Origin: CAZSHG01 sp964606695 [NCBI: uncultured bacterium]
GTDB lineage: Bacteria > UBP14 > UBA6098
Length of the DNA stretch: 64,000 nucleotides
NCBI GenBank assembly: GCA_964606695.1
Contig: CAZSHG010000013.1
Span: 26,000 to 89,999, forward strand
Reading direction: 5' to 3'
Positions 62,630 to 64,000 of the stretch are shown piece after piece; positions within the stretch are counted from its first letter, which is position 1; every line of letters begins with the position of its first letter. The position numbers and the translations under genes were made by a program. Below the pieces are notes generated by a model, which saw only the letters and a list, made by a program, of their open reading frames with translations, was not told the origin of the DNA and did no database searches.

Positions 62630-63225
62630 AAAAATCATGGGGAATTTTCGTGTTGGTTATCCTGGTCCTAATTCTTGCGGGATGTAAAGACGGGCGAGGC
62701 AAAAACAAAAAGAAAGTGATAGAAGCGGCGGAGAACGTCCTTCATTACAGGAACGTCCTCGGAATAAGGGATATCGCTATGCGGGCGGATCTTCTCGACG
62801 ACTGGGGGGATTCGGAAATAAAAGAAGCTTTCGACGAGGCTGTTTTTGAAGTCGCGGTGCTGGATGTCGAGCCCTGCGGCGAGCCTGCGGTTATCCATCT
62901 GCCTTCGGGATGGGAAAATCTGCCCTGCAAGACTGTTTTTTACGAAGAGTTGACCGGCGCGGAAATAGGGCAAAGTCTGGCCGGGCTCGTAGAGCGTTCC
63001 GAAGGCGAAAAGCCGTGGGGAGATGTTCAGGTTGTTACGGGACATCCCCTCGAGGACGAAACCGTGCTGGACAGCTCCTGGGTCGTCCCCTTTGTTTTCG
63101 TTCACGATCAGATGGTTGCACCGTTGGCGGGAAGCGGGGCGATTTTTTATATTACGGTTATCCTCGATAGCGAGTTAAAATTAATTTCCGTGATAACTAC
63201 CGGCGGGCAGACCTGGATTTCATAG
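62626..63225 (+). CDS. Lipoprotein of unknown function
   Basis: The 199-residue product has a clear lipoprotein signal (LILAGC; lipidation Cys at about 20). The mature domain contains VEPCGEPAVIHLP and PLEDETVLDSSWVVPFVFV; I do not recognise it. Charge and hydrophobic spacing suggest an alpha/beta domain. It overlaps the radical SAM gene by 4 bases, so the two products may act together at the periplasmic face. Confidence 0.7.
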   Translation: MKKSWGIFVLVILVLILAGCKDGRGKNKKKVIEAAENVLHYRNVLGIRDIAMRADLLDDWGDSEIKEAFDEAVFEVAVLDVEPCGEPAVIHLPSGWENLPCKTVFYEELTGAEIGQSLAGLVERSEGEKPWGDVQVVTGHPLEDETVLDSSWVVPFVFVHDQMVAPLAGSGAIFYITVILDSELKLISVITTGGQTWIS

Positions 63226-63235
63226 GACACAGGAG

Positions 63236-63268
63236 AGTGTTGCAAAACAGTAACACTTCTGTTAGAAA
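63236..63268 (+). promoter_or_regulatory. Candidate promoter with inverted repeat before the transglutaminase gene
   Basis: AGTGTT (63236-63241) and AACACT (63252-63257) are inverted repeats with a 10-base spacer. They overlap a possible -35 TTGCAA (63240-63245), which is 17 bases before TAGAAA (63263-63268). The elements are short, so this is tentative. Confidence 0.3.
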
Positions 63269-63296
63269 TTGATAACAACCCAATATTGGAGTTTAG

Positions 63297-64000
63297 ATGC
63301 GGTATCTTATCTTTTTCTTTTTTATATTTTTAAGCGTGATTTTCGCCGTTGAATGGGAGGAATTTGTCGATGACGATTCGCTTCGAGCTAAGGTCGAGCG
63401 CAATCTCGGTGAATCCGGCGATAACCGTCCTGTCCTCGAAAGCGCCATTATAGAGGCGGATCCGGAGATCCGCAAAGGAGTCGTGTTTTTAGTAGCGAAT
63501 TCGGCCTCGGTGAATCTGGTGGCTTATGATAAGGATAGCCTTATCAATGAAGTTGCTCTGGCTTATGAAGCGCGGAATAAGTATCCGGGGGGGAAGGAAG
63601 TATCGGAGGATTTGTTTTTGCATTATGTCCTGCCGAATCAGGTATCTCAGGAGCAGATGACCTATTATAGAAAGTATTTTATGGAGCAATTCGATAGCCT
63701 GCTGGACACCGTGGAAACGGGTTCTCAGGCCGCAATCGCGATAAATTACTGGTGCGGCGAACGAGTTCGCTTCCAGCAGACCCAGCGGCAGGATCAGAAC
63801 GTTTTCCACACGCTAAGTTCGGGCTACGGCCGATGCGAGGAGATGATGATAGTCTATGTCAGCGCCCTTCGCGCCGCAGGAATTCCCGCGCGTCAGGCGT
63901 GGACGCCCTACTGGGCGCACTCCGACAACAATCACGCCTGGACGGAGCTTTGGGCGGACGGCGAATGGCATTTCGCGGGAAGCTGTGAACCGAAACCCTC
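63297..64000 (+). CDS. Secreted transglutaminase-like protein, cut by window end
   Basis: The frame runs from ATG at 63297 to the window end (234 codons) without a stop, so the C-terminus is missing. A signal peptide (MRYLIFFFFIFLSVIFAV) is followed by a helical region with FLHYVLPNQVSQEQMTYYRK. A transglutaminase core then has the catalytic triad: Cys in GYGRCEEMMI, His in DNNHAWTEL and Asp in WADGEWHF. It belongs to the large family of bacterial TGc proteins that may act as proteases, amidases or crosslinking enzymes. It lies 71 bases downstream of the lipoprotein gene. Confidence 0.85.
   Translation, partial: MRYLIFFFFIFLSVIFAVEWEEFVDDDSLRAKVERNLGESGDNRPVLESAIIEADPEIRKGVVFLVANSASVNLVAYDKDSLINEVALAYEARNKYPGGKEVSEDLFLHYVLPNQVSQEQMTYYRKYFMEQFDSLLDTVETGSQAAIAINYWCGERVRFQQTQRQDQNVFHTLSSGYGRCEEMMIVYVSALRAAGIPARQAWTPYWAHSDNNHAWTELWADGEWHFAGSCEPKP

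Noticed and set aside
61514-62638. Minus-strand open frame of 374 codons opposite the radical SAM gene
   Set aside because: Arg/His-rich translation without motifs; the plus strand carries conserved radical SAM and zinc-ribbon motifs over the same bases.
1-64000. CRISPR arrays, tRNA or rRNA genes, prophage and insertion sequences
   Set aside because: No evenly spaced repeats, no cloverleaf-like segments in the gaps and no transposase or phage structural genes were seen by eye; a dedicated scan was not possible.

Overview
The window comes from a Gram-negative bacterium: it has signal peptides, lipoboxes, an outer-membrane-type polysaccharide export system, SurA/PpiC-type foldase and YtxH/DUF948-type membrane proteins. 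Several traits (a very large Ig/cohesin-type surface protein, a FlgD/T9SS-like C-terminal sorting remnant, AddAB instead of RecBCD, unusual fusions) suggest an uncultivated lineage in or near the FCB superphylum. That placement is an inference with modest confidence, because there is no rRNA or other phylogenetic anchor here. No tRNA, rRNA, CRISPR array, insertion sequence or prophage was seen.

Layout. 1-3794 (-) is the N-terminal part of a giant secreted protein cut by the window edge. 3852-12577 (-) reads as one long operon: aspartate-type aminotransferase, sugar epimerase, RfbB, polysaccharide export protein, Wzz-like chain-length protein, DegT aminotransferase, an unknown secreted protein, an MFS transporter and an SMR/EamA-type transporter, closed by an intrinsic terminator. 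A divergent promoter region (12578-12827) separates it from a plus-strand operon: secreted protein, LytR_C protein, rsfS, argS, rho and a terminator. 17305-23813 (+) is addB-addA. 23829-27924 (-) is a tmk-ctp-tauE-ppiC operon in which tmk lacks a normal start codon and tauE carries a frameshift. 28102-31797 (+) holds clpB, a small acidic protein and coaE. A zinc-ribbon/GYF_2/membrane protein converges on coaE.

33285-38960 (+) encodes a three-subunit NuoE/NuoF/(GltD+NuoG-like) flavoprotein complex that resembles the Sporomusa-type (Stn) electron-bifurcating transhydrogenase. It is followed by sppA (-), an ArsB-type transporter and an orphan PTS enzyme I (+). 44123-53200 (-) contains ssb, ddl, DUF948-like and YtxH-like envelope proteins, a LysN/MocR-type aminotransferase, then a four-gene set: a prenyltransferase/squalene-oxidase-repeat protein, a histidine phosphatase, a lipoprotein and a STAND-like ATPase with TPR-like helices. 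The four-gene set is driven by a promoter with an overlapping operator-like inverted repeat.

53560-59115 (+) is a compact run: yebC, a Cof-type phosphatase, ruvC, ruvA, ruvB, a novel-looking fusion of an uncharacterised domain to GTP cyclohydrolase IB (FolE2), and a NifX/NifB-type metal-cofactor-binding protein. 59300-60933 is an A+T-rich XRE-ImmA/IrrE plus DUF4411 (PIN) toxin-antitoxin pair, probably acquired by transfer and flanked by decayed sequence. 61475-64000 (+) encodes an AmrS-like radical SAM protein with a twin-arginine-like N-terminus, a lipoprotein and a transglutaminase-like protein cut by the window end.
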